DNA of 64,000 bases, taken from assembly GCA_903921325.1 (NCBI GenBank), contig CAIXPL010000035.1:60912-124911 (forward strand). The letters run 5' to 3'. Of the stretch, positions 10,240 to 20,014 are shown piece after piece. The notes under the pieces are model-generated. The model worked only from the letters and a program-made list of their open reading frames with translations, was not told the DNA's origin and ran no database searches. Source of the DNA: an uncultured Pseudomonadota bacterium (GTDB lineage Bacteria; Pseudomonadota; Gammaproteobacteria; Burkholderiales; SG8-39). The position numbers and the translations under genes were made by a program. The number at the start of each line of letters is the position of its first letter. Position 1 is the first letter of the stretch.

Positions 10240-11223
10240 CTAATCAGGCAGATCAAACGCGCCGCTGCGCATCACATGAACCGGCATGCGCACGCCCGCC
10301 GCGCCCATCGCCCGGGTCATCTGCTCGGCACGGGCGCGTCCCTCAGGGGGCAACCAATGGCGCACATGCCCCCACAGACTGGGACTGGCGAGTTCTTCGG
10401 CGACCCAGGTGTCCGGATCGATCAGGCGGCCGGCCCAGCCCAGTTCAATCAGCGAGCGATCGGGCGTGCGCACGTAGAACGAGGTGACATGGTCATTGAG
10501 GTGACGCCCCAGACTCACACCGATTGCATCGGGCCTGGCGAGGGCCAGGTCATAGGCACGGCCCAGATCATCCAGATGGTGATACTCACACATGATGTGA
10601 TGGATGCCCGGGGCACCCTGCGTGCCGATCAGGCCGATCGTGTGGTGACGCGCATTGACATGCAGAAACTCGGCCGGAAACGGTTCGCCATGAAAGTCAC
10701 TCAATCCGCAACCGAGCACCTCGCGGTAGAAGCGCGACTGCGCGGCAAACTGGCGTGTCAGCAACACCGCGTGGCCAAAACCCAGGCTCGCCGTGTGTTC
10801 GGTGCGAAACCCACCAATCGGCCGCCCCGGCTGAAACACGTCTGTGGCAGCGGCGAGCCCGCAATAGAATTCGACCCGGTGACCTTCCGGATCCTGAGCG
10901 TAGATCAAGCGATCAACCGAGCGCCCGGCACGCTCCGCGGCACTGCCCGCATTCACCGCGAAGCCAGCCGATTCAAGGCGTGCGCACATGGCATCGAGCG
11001 CCGTCGCATCGTCCAGCTCGAAGCCGAGCCAGCCCAGACCGGCACTGTCCGCCTTGCGAATCATGAACCGCTGGGCCTTGCCATCCATGCGCAAGGCCAC
11101 CGTGCCATCGGATGACGGCCCTCTGGCCTGCATGCCAAGCATGTCCTGCGCGAAACCGATCCAGGCTTCGGGCTGAGGCGAATCCAGCCCGATATAGCCT
11201 AGCGACCGGATCAGGCCCAACAT
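10240..11223 (-). CDS. VOC-family extradiol ring-cleavage dioxygenase-like (two-domain, BphC type)
   Basis: IRSLGYIGLDSPQPEAWIGFAQDMLGMQ...LGFGHAVLLTRQFAAQSRFYREVLGCGLSDF...HTIGLIGTQGAPGIHHIMCEYHHLDDLGRAYD. Confidence 0.9.
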   Translation of the reverse strand: MLGLIRSLGYIGLDSPQPEAWIGFAQDMLGMQARGPSSDGTVALRMDGKAQRFMIRKADSAGLGWLGFELDDATALDAMCARLESAGFAVNAGSAAERAGRSVDRLIYAQDPEGHRVEFYCGLAAATDVFQPGRPIGGFRTEHTASLGFGHAVLLTRQFAAQSRFYREVLGCGLSDFHGEPFPAEFLHVNARHHTIGLIGTQGAPGIHHIMCEYHHLDDLGRAYDLALARPDAIGVSLGRHLNDHVTSFYVRTPDRSLIELGWAGRLIDPDTWVAEELASPSLWGHVRHWLPPEGRARAEQMTRAMGAAGVRMPVHVMRSGAFDLPD

Positions 11224-11233
11224 CGCAATCGGT

Positions 11234-12181
11234 TCAGATCACGCTGCGCAGGCCGGCACGACGTCCCGCCGCGTCAGCATCGGCACCACCCTCGCCGTCA
11301 GCCCGGAATTCAGGCAGATCGGGCTTCGAGCCCCACATGCAGAATGACTCGTTCTCGAACGGGAACTGCCGCGGGCGATACGTGGCTTCCTGCTCGGGCA
11401 TGATGTGTTTCACACCCACCGAGTACTCATACACCATGCGATCGGGGCCTTCGAAATACAGCATGATCGCCGAGGAGAGCGGATGGCGGCCAGGGCCGAA
11501 CACGATGCGCACGCCCTTTTCCTTGAGGAAATAGTACGAACGCATGATGTCATCGACGTCTTCGACCTGATGATTGATGTGCTGAATGCCAGGGTGCGGC
11601 GACGGAAATAGCGCGAGCGTGTGATGGGCCGTATCGACGCGCAGCAAAGGCGCATCACCGATCCAGTCGGACACCCGGGCATTCATGATCCTGGTCCAGA
11701 AGGCCTCATCACGGCCTGCATCGGTGGTGCGCAGACCGATGTGGCTGAAGTGAGTGATACCTGAGTCACGCCCCGGAAAATAGCGGGTACCGGAGTGATA
11801 CGGACGCGAAACGATCTCAATCCTGTTGCCGCTCGGGTCTTTGAAACTGAGCATGCGTTTCACCCGACGCAATTCGCATTCCTCACTGGTCGCCAAGGTC
11901 ACCGGATAGCCGGCGTTATCAAGCTCGGCACCAATGCGATCGAAATCCTCCGGGTTGCGCAGGTCAAATCCGGTGGCGTGGTCTTTGGGGTCGCCCTCGA
12001 AATAGACCAGAGTGTGATCGCGCGTATCACCACGTACCTCCACCTTGTCACTACGAAAATACGCGGCCTTGCCCACGCGCGAAACCAACTGCAGGCCGAC
12101 GATTCTGGTGGCAAATTCGATGGCCGACTCAAGGTCGGGTGTGCCCATACGCAGGTAGCGGATATCGAATAGATCGATCAT
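11234..12181 (-). CDS. VOC-family dioxygenase-like protein (two-domain)
   Basis: MIDLFDIRYLRMGTPDLESAIEFATRIVGLQL...GITHFSHIGLRTTDAGRDEAFW...HTLALFPSPHPGIQHINHQVEDVDDIMRSY. Confidence 0.9.
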   Translation of the reverse strand: MIDLFDIRYLRMGTPDLESAIEFATRIVGLQLVSRVGKAAYFRSDKVEVRGDTRDHTLVYFEGDPKDHATGFDLRNPEDFDRIGAELDNAGYPVTLATSEECELRRVKRMLSFKDPSGNRIEIVSRPYHSGTRYFPGRDSGITHFSHIGLRTTDAGRDEAFWTRIMNARVSDWIGDAPLLRVDTAHHTLALFPSPHPGIQHINHQVEDVDDIMRSYYFLKEKGVRIVFGPGRHPLSSAIMLYFEGPDRMVYEYSVGVKHIMPEQEATYRPRQFPFENESFCMWGSKPDLPEFRADGEGGADADAAGRRAGLRSVI

Positions 12182-12298
12182 GGTCTGTCCCCTCTGATTC
12201 GCCCTGTTGGCGCTGATTCTGAAGTCCCTAAGGTTAGCGCAGATCGGGGCCCTCGTGAGAGACTGCGCGCCAACCCGACGCGTTTTCCCAGGATAGCC

Positions 12299-13879
12299 AT
12301 GGACCAACCGAGCGCCCCGACCCCTTCCTCTGCCTCTGACTGTGCGTCTGCCTCGGCTGGTCGCGCCGCGCCAGACCTGAGCGCCCCATCGGCCGTCGCC
12401 TGGCGCGATCTGCGCGAGTGGATCGATCTGGTTGAATCCCATCAGGGGCTCGCGCGCGTGCGCGCCGAAGTGGACCCGGTTGAGGAACTCTCGGCCATCA
12501 CCCTGATGGCGGCCCAAACGCCCGAGGCACCGGCCCTGCTGTTTGAGAACCTGCGCGACAATCCGCTCGGTGCCCGCGTGCTGTCAAATATGCTCGGGTC
12601 GAGTGCGCGGCGCTATGCACTCACCGTCGGCTTGAATCCCGATCTGTCATTGCCCGAGATGATCTCGGCCTCGCGCGCCTTGCTCGGTCGTACCCTGCCA
12701 CCGCGCTGGGTAGACCGCGCGACCGCGCCGGTCAACGAGATCGTTCTGCGTGGCAGCGGCATCGACATGACGCAGTTCCCGGTGCCCCAATTCTGGCCTG
12801 CCGATGGCGGACGCTATATCGGCACGGGCGACATCACCTTCACGCGTGATCCGGCCAGTCAGCGCATCAATGCAGGGGTCTATCGGCAGATGCTGCATTC
12901 GGCCGACCGGATCGGGCTGTACTGCTCGCCCGGCAAGCATGGGCGACTCGATCGTGAGGCCTGGTGGGCGCAGGGCAAACCCTGTGAGGTGGTCGCCGCC
13001 TACGGCATCGACCCGGCCCTCTTTATGGTTGGCGCGCAAAGCTATGCGTTCGGCGAGTCAGAGCTCGATGCCGCTGGCGGCATCACCGGACGGCCGGTTG
13101 AATTGTGTGAGGCGGAAACCGTCAGCCTGCCGATTCCGGCCAATGCCGAGATCGTGATCGAAGGCATCCTTGAACCCGGCGAGACCATGCCCGAAGGGCC
13201 GCTCGGTGAATTCACCGGCTACTACGGCAACCCGCGCTCACCGCAGCCGGTCATTCGCGTGACTGCACTGCACTACCGGGCACGGCCGATCATGACGGCG
13301 GCGCTGATGGCACCCTACCCGGCCTGCGAAATCGGTGCCTACTACGCCATCATGCGCTCGGCCAAGATCTGGTCCGATCTGGAACGCTTCGGCGTGCCTG
13401 GCCTGTGCGGGGTGTATGCCCATCCGGCCGCCGCCTCGGGCTGGGGCATGCTGGTCGTATCGGTGCGTCAGCAATACGCCGGGCACGTTGCACAGGTGCT
13501 CGCGCTGGCGGCGCAATGTCCGGCTGCCGCCTATTACACCAAGTGGATCATCGCAGTCGATGACGATGTTGACCCGACCGATCTGAATCAGGTGCTGTGG
13601 GTGATGAGCACGCGTTGCGACCCCAGTGCCGATATCGATCTGCTGCGCACTACCCTGTCGACCGGCCTCGACCCGAGCAAGGGCCCGAGCGATGAGCGGC
13701 CCTATGGTTCGAAAGCGCTGATCAATGCGTGCAAACCGCACCGTCACATGCATCTGTTTCCGAAGCGCACCGCATTGCGCCGATCGACCTACGACAAGGC
13801 GCTCTCGCGCTGGAGTGAGTACGGCCTGCCAGTGCCCGCGCCCACCATCAAGGTCTTTGAGCCAGAGGATAAAGCCTAG
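12299..13879 (+). CDS. UbiD family decarboxylase
   Basis: WRDLREWIDLVESHQGLARV...EGPLGEFTGYYGNPRSPQPVIRV...VDDDVDPTDLNQVLWVMSTRCDPSADIDLL. Confidence 0.94.
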   Translation: MDQPSAPTPSSASDCASASAGRAAPDLSAPSAVAWRDLREWIDLVESHQGLARVRAEVDPVEELSAITLMAAQTPEAPALLFENLRDNPLGARVLSNMLGSSARRYALTVGLNPDLSLPEMISASRALLGRTLPPRWVDRATAPVNEIVLRGSGIDMTQFPVPQFWPADGGRYIGTGDITFTRDPASQRINAGVYRQMLHSADRIGLYCSPGKHGRLDREAWWAQGKPCEVVAAYGIDPALFMVGAQSYAFGESELDAAGGITGRPVELCEAETVSLPIPANAEIVIEGILEPGETMPEGPLGEFTGYYGNPRSPQPVIRVTALHYRARPIMTAALMAPYPACEIGAYYAIMRSAKIWSDLERFGVPGLCGVYAHPAAASGWGMLVVSVRQQYAGHVAQVLALAAQCPAAAYYTKWIIAVDDDVDPTDLNQVLWVMSTRCDPSADIDLLRTTLSTGLDPSKGPSDERPYGSKALINACKPHRHMHLFPKRTALRRSTYDKALSRWSEYGLPVPAPTIKVFEPEDKA

Positions 13880-14016
13880 CCAGGCAGCACTCGTACACAG
13901 GGTGAACGGGGCTCGCTGCGCCGGACTGTGCCCGTCACAGACGAGGATGAAGCCCACGCGGTCCCTGATGAAAAGCCGCTGCGGCGGGCCGCGCTCGGAT
14001 CAACCCTGGTACTGCG

Positions 14017-15120
14017 CTACTGGCTGTCGGCAGTGAAGCCCGAGGCGCGGATGATCGGACCCCAGCGCTCAAAATCGCTCGCCACCACCGCGGCAAACTC
14101 CGTGGCTGAATAATCGCGGCTATCCAGATCAAGTGCGCGCAGACGCTCGCCCACGGCCTGGGTACGGATCGACTTCATGATGATGTCGTTGTAACGATTG
14201 ACCAGTGCCGCGGGCGTCCCGGCTGGTGCAAACAGACCAAACCAGCCGTCGATTTGCAGACCCGGAAACCCCTGCTCGGCGAAGGTCGGGATATCCGGTG
14301 AGACGACCGAGCGGCGGGTTCCGGTGTGCGCGAGGATGCGCATCTTGCCGGCGCGCGATTGCGCCACCATCGTACCCAGGGGCAGCGCGACGGCCGGAAT
14401 TTGCCCCGCCGTCACATCGGTCAAGGCAGGTCCGACACCGCGATACGGAACGTGAGTGAGTTCCACTGTGCTTGCCTGAGCCAGCATCAAACCCACGAAA
14501 TGCAGTGTCGAGCCGGCCCCTGCCGAGCCGTAATTGGCATGCAGTGGATCGGCCTTGGCCCAGGCCAGGTAGGCCTTGAGATCACCGCTCGGAAAGGCCG
14601 GTCCAACGCCGAATCCGATGTCATAGTGACCCAGGTAAGCGACGGCCACCATGTCGGTGCGCGGGTCATAGGTGGGTTTGCGCACGGTATGCGGATAGAC
14701 CGTGATGTTGGCATCCGGTGCCACCAGCAGCGTGGCCCCATCGGGCGCTGCAGCGCGCAGTGCCTCCACGGCGATCAACCCACCGGCGCCGGTTCGATTG
14801 TCCACCAGCGTGGGGCGCCCGGCGCCTTCGGCCAGGCGCTCGGCAAAGACCCGCGCGAGAATGTCCACTGCGCCACCTGGTGGAAAACCCGACAGCACCT
14901 TGATCGGGGTCTGTGCCAGCACTGGCATCGAAGCGCAGCCGAGCACAACCACGACCGCAAGTCGCCTTCTCTGTGATTGAGCGAGCCGAATCAATGCCGC
15001 GGACAAGACCATTGATGTGCGAGCAAGCAGGACGAGTGTCAGTGGCAAGTCCGGTCGTGTGCGAGCAAGCAGAACGAGTGCCGCAGGCAGCCTCGCAAGC
15101 GTGAAGATTCGGTGGGGCAT
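14017..15120 (-). CDS. Bug-type tripartite tricarboxylate transporter substrate-binding protein (start ambiguous because of a 5' tandem repeat)
   Basis: IKVLSGFPPGGAVDILARVFAERLAEGAGRPTLVDNRTGAGGLIAVEALRAAAPDGATLLV. Confidence 0.88.
   Translation of the reverse strand: MPHRIFTLARLPAALVLLARTRPDLPLTLVLLARTSMVLSAALIRLAQSQRRRLAVVVVLGCASMPVLAQTPIKVLSGFPPGGAVDILARVFAERLAEGAGRPTLVDNRTGAGGLIAVEALRAAAPDGATLLVAPDANITVYPHTVRKPTYDPRTDMVAVAYLGHYDIGFGVGPAFPSGDLKAYLAWAKADPLHANYGSAGAGSTLHFVGLMLAQASTVELTHVPYRGVGPALTDVTAGQIPAVALPLGTMVAQSRAGKMRILAHTGTRRSVVSPDIPTFAEQGFPGLQIDGWFGLFAPAGTPAALVNRYNDIIMKSIRTQAVGERLRALDLDSRDYSATEFAAVVASDFERWGPIIRASGFTADSQ
14975..15100. repeat. 42-bp (14-codon) degenerate tandem repeat x3 at the 5' end of a Bug gene
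   Basis: gtgcgagcaagcag at 15017 and 15059, degenerate third copy from 14975; protein units ALVLLARTRPDLPL/TLVLLARTSMVLSA/ALIRLAQSQRRRLA. Confidence 0.75.
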
Positions 15121-15254
15121 CGTGCTGTCTCCGTCAATTCCTTTAAGGTCGGTCCGCTGGCTTGCCAGAGCGCTCACACGCATGGCCAGGGCCGACTCGG
15201 GTGCGATGCTACCATCCCCGCCCACACACCCCGAATCGGCAGGAGACACACGCA

Positions 15255-16037
15255 ATGGATCTTGGTTTGGCAGGCCGGCAGGCCCTGGTCACCGGCAGCT
15301 CGAAAGGTATCGGTTTTGCCGTGGCGCAGCGGCTGGCTGCTGAAGGGGTGCACGTCACCTTGGTCGCGCGATCGGCCGATGAACTGGCGCAGGCCGCTCA
15401 ACGGATTCGCAGTGCCTATCCGGTGCAAGTCGGCGTGATCGCCGCCGACTTGAGCGATCCGGTCGCCCGGGCGCGGGTCATTGCCGAGCGCGGTGGCGTC
15501 GACATTCTGGTGAATAGCGCCGGCAGCATTCCGGCCGGCACCATTGAAGAGGTCGACGACGAACGCTGGCGTGCCGCCTGGGATCTGAAGATCTTTGGTT
15601 GCATTTCGCTCTCGCGCGCCTGCTTCACGCAAATGAAAGCACGCCGCAGCGGCGTGATTCTCAATGTCATCGGTACCGCCGGTGAACGGCTCGATGCCGG
15701 GTACATTGCCGGCAGCACCGGCAATGCCGCATTGATGGCCTTCACCAAGGCGCTCGGTTCCACCAGCGCCGATGTGGGTGTGCGGGTGGTCGGCATCAAT
15801 CCGGGGCCGGTTGAGACCGATCGTCTGGTGTACCTGCAAAAGGTAAAGGCAAGGAAACGTCTGGGCGATGAATCGCGCTGGCGCGAACTCTATTCAGCCA
15901 TGCCCTTTGGCCGCGCCGCCACGCCCGACGAAGTGGCAGCGACAGTGGTGTTTCTCGCCTCGGATCTGTCCGGCTATACCACCGGCACGATCGTGACCAT
16001 CGACGGTGGCATTGCCAATCGTGGCACGTTGCCGTGA
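15255..16037 (+). CDS. SDR family oxidoreductase
   Basis: MDLGLAGRQALVTGSSKGIGFAVAQRLAAEG...DILVNSAG...SGYTTGTIVTIDGG. Confidence 0.94.
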   Translation: MDLGLAGRQALVTGSSKGIGFAVAQRLAAEGVHVTLVARSADELAQAAQRIRSAYPVQVGVIAADLSDPVARARVIAERGGVDILVNSAGSIPAGTIEEVDDERWRAAWDLKIFGCISLSRACFTQMKARRSGVILNVIGTAGERLDAGYIAGSTGNAALMAFTKALGSTSADVGVRVVGINPGPVETDRLVYLQKVKARKRLGDESRWRELYSAMPFGRAATPDEVAATVVFLASDLSGYTTGTIVTIDGGIANRGTLP

Positions 16038-16140
16038 TCGTCAGCGCGCTCTGAGGCCAGGCAAACCTGTCGCATCGCGCTCGACACGCGTCGGCGCTCG
16101 CCGCAGGGACGCTGCGTCGACGCTCAACCGGTCTTGGCGC

Positions 16141-17016
16141 TCAGCGCCCCTTGGCCATTACCGCGAGTGCCATTTGAACAAGCGCGCCCTCATGGTCGCC
16201 AAAGGCTTCCATGATTTCGAAGTGATTGATGCCGGCCAGATCGCGAAAATCGGCCAGGTGGCCGGTCGCGCGCAATCCATCGGCGTACGCGCTGCTCTGA
16301 CGACGAAACTCATCGGTGTCGTATTGCGCTCGCGCCAGAGCCACCGGACAGCGCACTTTTGCCACCTGCGCCTGCGGACTGTACTGAGGGACTTCGGCCG
16401 GCTCCAATTTCACGTAAGCACTGCGTGCGCTCAGCATCACCGGGTCCATGTCATACGGACCGCTCGCAAACGCAGCCGAACGGATCAGATCGGAGGGCAG
16501 ACCGCGCGCTGCCCAGTCGGTGGTGAGGCATAGCGCCGCGAGGTGTGCCCCGGAGGAGTGCCCCGACACATGAATCTGCGCGCAGTCACCGCCAAACGAT
16601 TCGGCATTGCGCCACACCCAGTCAATGCCGCGGCGGATCTGCTCGACCATCTCCGGCATGCGCACGGTCGGCAGCTTGGTGAAATTGAGCATCACCGTGT
16701 GTATGCCCGCGGGACAAAACCCGTCGGCGACAAAGGAATAGTCCTCTTTGGTGAAATTCACCCACCGCCCGCCGTGTACGAACACCTGAATCGGTGCGAG
16801 CGCGCCGGCGGGCTGCGCTGCCTTGAACACATCGAGCCGCTCATCGGCCGAGGGGCCGTAGCTCACATCGCTCAAATGCGCCCAGCGGGTACGTGCGGCG
16901 GCGGCCCGTGGTGCATAGCGCGCGATTACCTCATCAGCATTGTCGATCCAGCCGCGCTGGTCAAAATTGCGATCGAGTTCATCTTTGCTGTAATGCAGAA
17001 ATATCGGAGTGCTCAT
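16141..17016 (-). CDS. alpha/beta hydrolase (esterase/kynurenine formamidase-like)
   Basis: VFVHGGRWVNFTKEDYSFVADGF; VSGHSSGAHLAALCL nucleophile elbow; GINHFEIMEAFGD. Confidence 0.9.
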   Translation of the reverse strand: MSTPIFLHYSKDELDRNFDQRGWIDNADEVIARYAPRAAAARTRWAHLSDVSYGPSADERLDVFKAAQPAGALAPIQVFVHGGRWVNFTKEDYSFVADGFCPAGIHTVMLNFTKLPTVRMPEMVEQIRRGIDWVWRNAESFGGDCAQIHVSGHSSGAHLAALCLTTDWAARGLPSDLIRSAAFASGPYDMDPVMLSARSAYVKLEPAEVPQYSPQAQVAKVRCPVALARAQYDTDEFRRQSSAYADGLRATGHLADFRDLAGINHFEIMEAFGDHEGALVQMALAVMAKGR

Positions 17017-17223
17017 GAGAAGTCTCAACAATTAAAGGCGCGATAAGGGCAGTCAAACGGCGCAACACAGTCAGAGCAACGCGGCCACGGCAACACGGTC
17101 ATTGCTACGCGTTACCGTTCGCAATGTGCGCGATTATGCGACATGACCAATCGGCACGGCATTTGCTGCGCCGCTCGGATTGGGCTAGATTGCCCGCACG
17201 AGTCTAAACGGGAGTGGTTCGGC

Positions 17224-18168
17224 ATGGATTGGTTCGCACTGGCAAGCTTCAAGAAGGCAGGTGACGTGTTACCGGGCATCGTCGTCGGCGACCAACTCTA
17301 CGATCTGCGCGCAGCCCTCAAGGCCAGTCGCAGCGGCCTTCCTCCAAGCCTTGCCGCGCTGGGCGTTGAAGGTCTCATCAGTCACTGGCAGGACCACGCT
17401 GTCGCACTGCGCAAAGCCGCACCGACCCTGGTGGCTGCCATCGAGTCAGGACGGGTGCCTTCGCTGGGTGCCGCGGCCAAGCTGGTTGTCGCCCCTTACC
17501 GGCCAGCACGCATCTACTGCGCGGCATCGAATTTCATTGAGCATGCCAATGAGATGGCGAGCCTGCTTGCCTCCAAGAAAGACAGCAAGCCATATATGTT
17601 CCTCAAGCTTGCCAATGCAGTCATTGGACCACGCGAATCGGTAAAAAAACCGCCTGAGACCGCCCAGCTCGATTGGGAAGTCGAACTCGCCGCAGTGATT
17701 GGCCGCGGCGGCCGGCGCATCCCGCTCGAGCGCGCCCTGTCGCATGTGGCCGGCTACACGGTGGTGAATGACGTGTCGGCGCGCGATCTGAACAAGCGCA
17801 GCGACTATCCCTTCAAATTTGACTGGTTTCAAGGCAAGGCGCACGACACCTTTGCCCCGTTCGGTCCATGGATCGTGCCGGCCTGGCTGATCCGCGACCC
17901 GCAGACCTTGCAGATGACCTTGAAGGTCAACGGCGAAACCCATCAAAGCGATTCGACTGCCAACATGATCTGGTCGGTACGCGAACAAATCGCCTATCTG
18001 TCCACCATCGTCACTCTGCAACCGGGCGATGTCATTGCGACCGGAACACCGGCTGGCGTCGGCGCGGGCAAGGGCGTGTTTCTGAACCCCGGGGATGTCA
18101 TGGAGGCCACCCTTGAACGCATTGGCACACTGCGCAATCCGGTGGTCGCCGAGAAGGTCCGCAAATGA
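17224..18168 (+). CDS. fumarylacetoacetate hydrolase (FAH) family protein
   Basis: PARIYCAASNFIEHANEM...DWEVELAAVIGRGGR...GYTVVNDVSARDLNKR...GDVIATGTPAGVGAGKGVFLNPGDVMEATLERIGTLRNPV. Confidence 0.93.
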   Translation: MDWFALASFKKAGDVLPGIVVGDQLYDLRAALKASRSGLPPSLAALGVEGLISHWQDHAVALRKAAPTLVAAIESGRVPSLGAAAKLVVAPYRPARIYCAASNFIEHANEMASLLASKKDSKPYMFLKLANAVIGPRESVKKPPETAQLDWEVELAAVIGRGGRRIPLERALSHVAGYTVVNDVSARDLNKRSDYPFKFDWFQGKAHDTFAPFGPWIVPAWLIRDPQTLQMTLKVNGETHQSDSTANMIWSVREQIAYLSTIVTLQPGDVIATGTPAGVGAGKGVFLNPGDVMEATLERIGTLRNPVVAEKVRK

Positions 18169-19151
18169 ACCCGCGCATGGTTTGGTTGCTGGGTGCAATG
18201 CTCTTGTGCCTGGGCTCAGGCGGGGTAGGTGCCGAGGAGAAGCTCACCTATAACCAGTCCTGGCTGCCACAGGGCAGCCAGATCGGCCCGATCGTCGCAC
18301 TGTCAAAAGGCTGGTTTCGTGAGGCCGGCCTGGATGTCACCATCGTGCGCGGCTATGGCGGGCAGCGCACCGCGAATGAGCTCGATCAGGGTCAGTTTGA
18401 AATTGGCTACGTTGACCCGATCAGCCTGGTCCTCACCCGCTCCAACGGTGGACATATCCGGTTGGTCGGTGCCATCAACACCCAATGGCCGGCCTCCATT
18501 TGTGCGCTCACCGAACGCTTCCAGTTGCAGTCGATTGAAGACCTCAAGGGCCGCGTGCTCGGGGGTGGTGCCTCATCGCCCGTGCACAACGTGGTGCCGG
18601 CGTGGCTCGAACTCAATGGCAAGCCGCGCGATTTCATTCGTCTGGTGCGGCTCGATCCGGCCGTCATTCCCACTTCGCTCATCGAAGGCAAGATCGATCT
18701 GGTCGAGTGCTGGAAGGGCAGTGACCGCCCGGTAATGGTCAATCAGGCGGCCAAAGCGGGCATGAAAGTCAATTGGCTCAGCCTCGCTGAGAACAAGCTC
18801 GATGCCTATGGCAGTGGCTTTGCCGTGAGTGAAGACACCCTTGCGAAGCGCGGCGACGCGGTGCGTTCCTTCTTGCGCGCAGCCTATCGCGGCTACGAAT
18901 TTGCCATCGCGCAGCCGGCAGAAGCAGCCGACCTCCTGGTGAAGATGTATCCGCTGGTGGATCGGCAGATTGCCCTGGATCAGATTCGCGAAATCGCCGA
19001 ACAGATTCAGGATCCGGCCGCGCGTGGCAACGGGCTTGGATTTCTGCGTGCAGAGCGCATGAAATCAACGCTTGCCTTTGTCGACCGCGCATTTGATCTG
19101 AAGGGCAAGGTGGCCGTCGAGGATATGTACAGCAATGCCTTCCTGCGCTAG
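18165..19151 (+). CDS. ABC transporter substrate-binding protein, NMT1/SsuA-like
   Basis: KLTYNQSWLPQGSQIGPIVALSKGWFREAGLDVTIVRGYGGQRTANELDQGQFEIGYVDPISL; signal peptide; ATGA overlap with upstream gene. Confidence 0.92.
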   Translation: MNPRMVWLLGAMLLCLGSGGVGAEEKLTYNQSWLPQGSQIGPIVALSKGWFREAGLDVTIVRGYGGQRTANELDQGQFEIGYVDPISLVLTRSNGGHIRLVGAINTQWPASICALTERFQLQSIEDLKGRVLGGGASSPVHNVVPAWLELNGKPRDFIRLVRLDPAVIPTSLIEGKIDLVECWKGSDRPVMVNQAAKAGMKVNWLSLAENKLDAYGSGFAVSEDTLAKRGDAVRSFLRAAYRGYEFAIAQPAEAADLLVKMYPLVDRQIALDQIREIAEQIQDPAARGNGLGFLRAERMKSTLAFVDRAFDLKGKVAVEDMYSNAFLR

Positions 19152-19908
19152 CGCAGGGTTGATTGCACGCCTGCGCCCGGTCATCGATCCGGCGCTCGCC
19201 TTCATCCTCCTCGCAGTGCTGTGGGAGTATGGCGCGGCGCTGTTTCACCTGAAGGCGTATTTGTTGCCCCCTTTATCCAAGGTGCTTGCCACCCTTTGGG
19301 ATAACCGCGGTACGCTGCTCTCCGAGTCACTGGTCACTTTGCAGGAAGTGGCCCTCGGTTATCTCGCAGCGCTCGCCGGTGGCCTGTTGCTCGGCCTGTT
19401 GATTTTTGCGATGGCGACCGCGCGCCGCGCCCTCTACCCGGCTATCGTCCTCTTTCAAGGTTTACCCAAAATAGCGCTGGCCCCCTTGCTGGTGGTCTGG
19501 TTCGGCATCGGTCCGCTATCGAAGGTGGTGATGGCCTTCCTGTTTGCTTTCTTCCCGATCGTGATCTCCACACTAGGGGGCCTGGCGAGCACGCCGCTGA
19601 ATCTGGTCGAGCATTTCCAGGCGATCGGTGCCTCGCCCTGGATGAGCTTTCGGCGCCTGCGATTACCGAGCGCACTGCCCTCGATTGTCGACGGATGCCG
19701 CATGGCCGCGCCACTGGCGGTGATCGGCGCGATTGCCGGTGAATTTGTCGGTGCCGAACAGGGGCTTGGCACCGTCGTGCTGATGGCCAATGCCAATGCT
19801 CGCACCGATTTGCTGTTTGCCTCCCTGATTGCCATTTCGATTCTCGCAGGACTGCTCTACTGCCTGATCGAGTTGATTGCCCGCCGGGTGTGGTGGCGTG
19901 GCCTCTGA
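19135..19908 (+). CDS. ABC transporter permease (SsuC/TauC-like)
   Basis: Hydrophobic; EHFQAIGASPWMSFRRLRLPSALPSIVDGCRMAAPLAVIGAIAGEFVGAEQGLG EAA-type loop. Confidence 0.92.
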   Translation: MPSCASAGLIARLRPVIDPALAFILLAVLWEYGAALFHLKAYLLPPLSKVLATLWDNRGTLLSESLVTLQEVALGYLAALAGGLLLGLLIFAMATARRALYPAIVLFQGLPKIALAPLLVVWFGIGPLSKVVMAFLFAFFPIVISTLGGLASTPLNLVEHFQAIGASPWMSFRRLRLPSALPSIVDGCRMAAPLAVIGAIAGEFVGAEQGLGTVVLMANANARTDLLFASLIAISILAGLLYCLIELIARRVWWRGL

Positions 19909-20014
19909 ACCCACGACCCGCGATGTCACCGAGCGCTCCACGTCCCACCGCGGGGGCGTGGCCTCTGAACCCGCCGCCATCGAAGCCACCGAGGTCTCCA
20001 AGACCTACCCGGGT
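19895..20014. repeat. 60-bp tandem duplication of the ATPase 5' end, with 18 bp ggcgtggcctctgaaccc identical
   Basis: ggcgtggcctctgaaccc at 19895-19912 and 19955-19972; about 45/60 positions identical by eye over the units. Confidence 0.85.

Noticed and set aside
16038-16140. Possible further repeat array (cgctc-rich) between SDR and hydrolase genes
   Set aside because: Spacing of the cgctc motifs is irregular and consistent with GC-rich composition; not convincing by eye.
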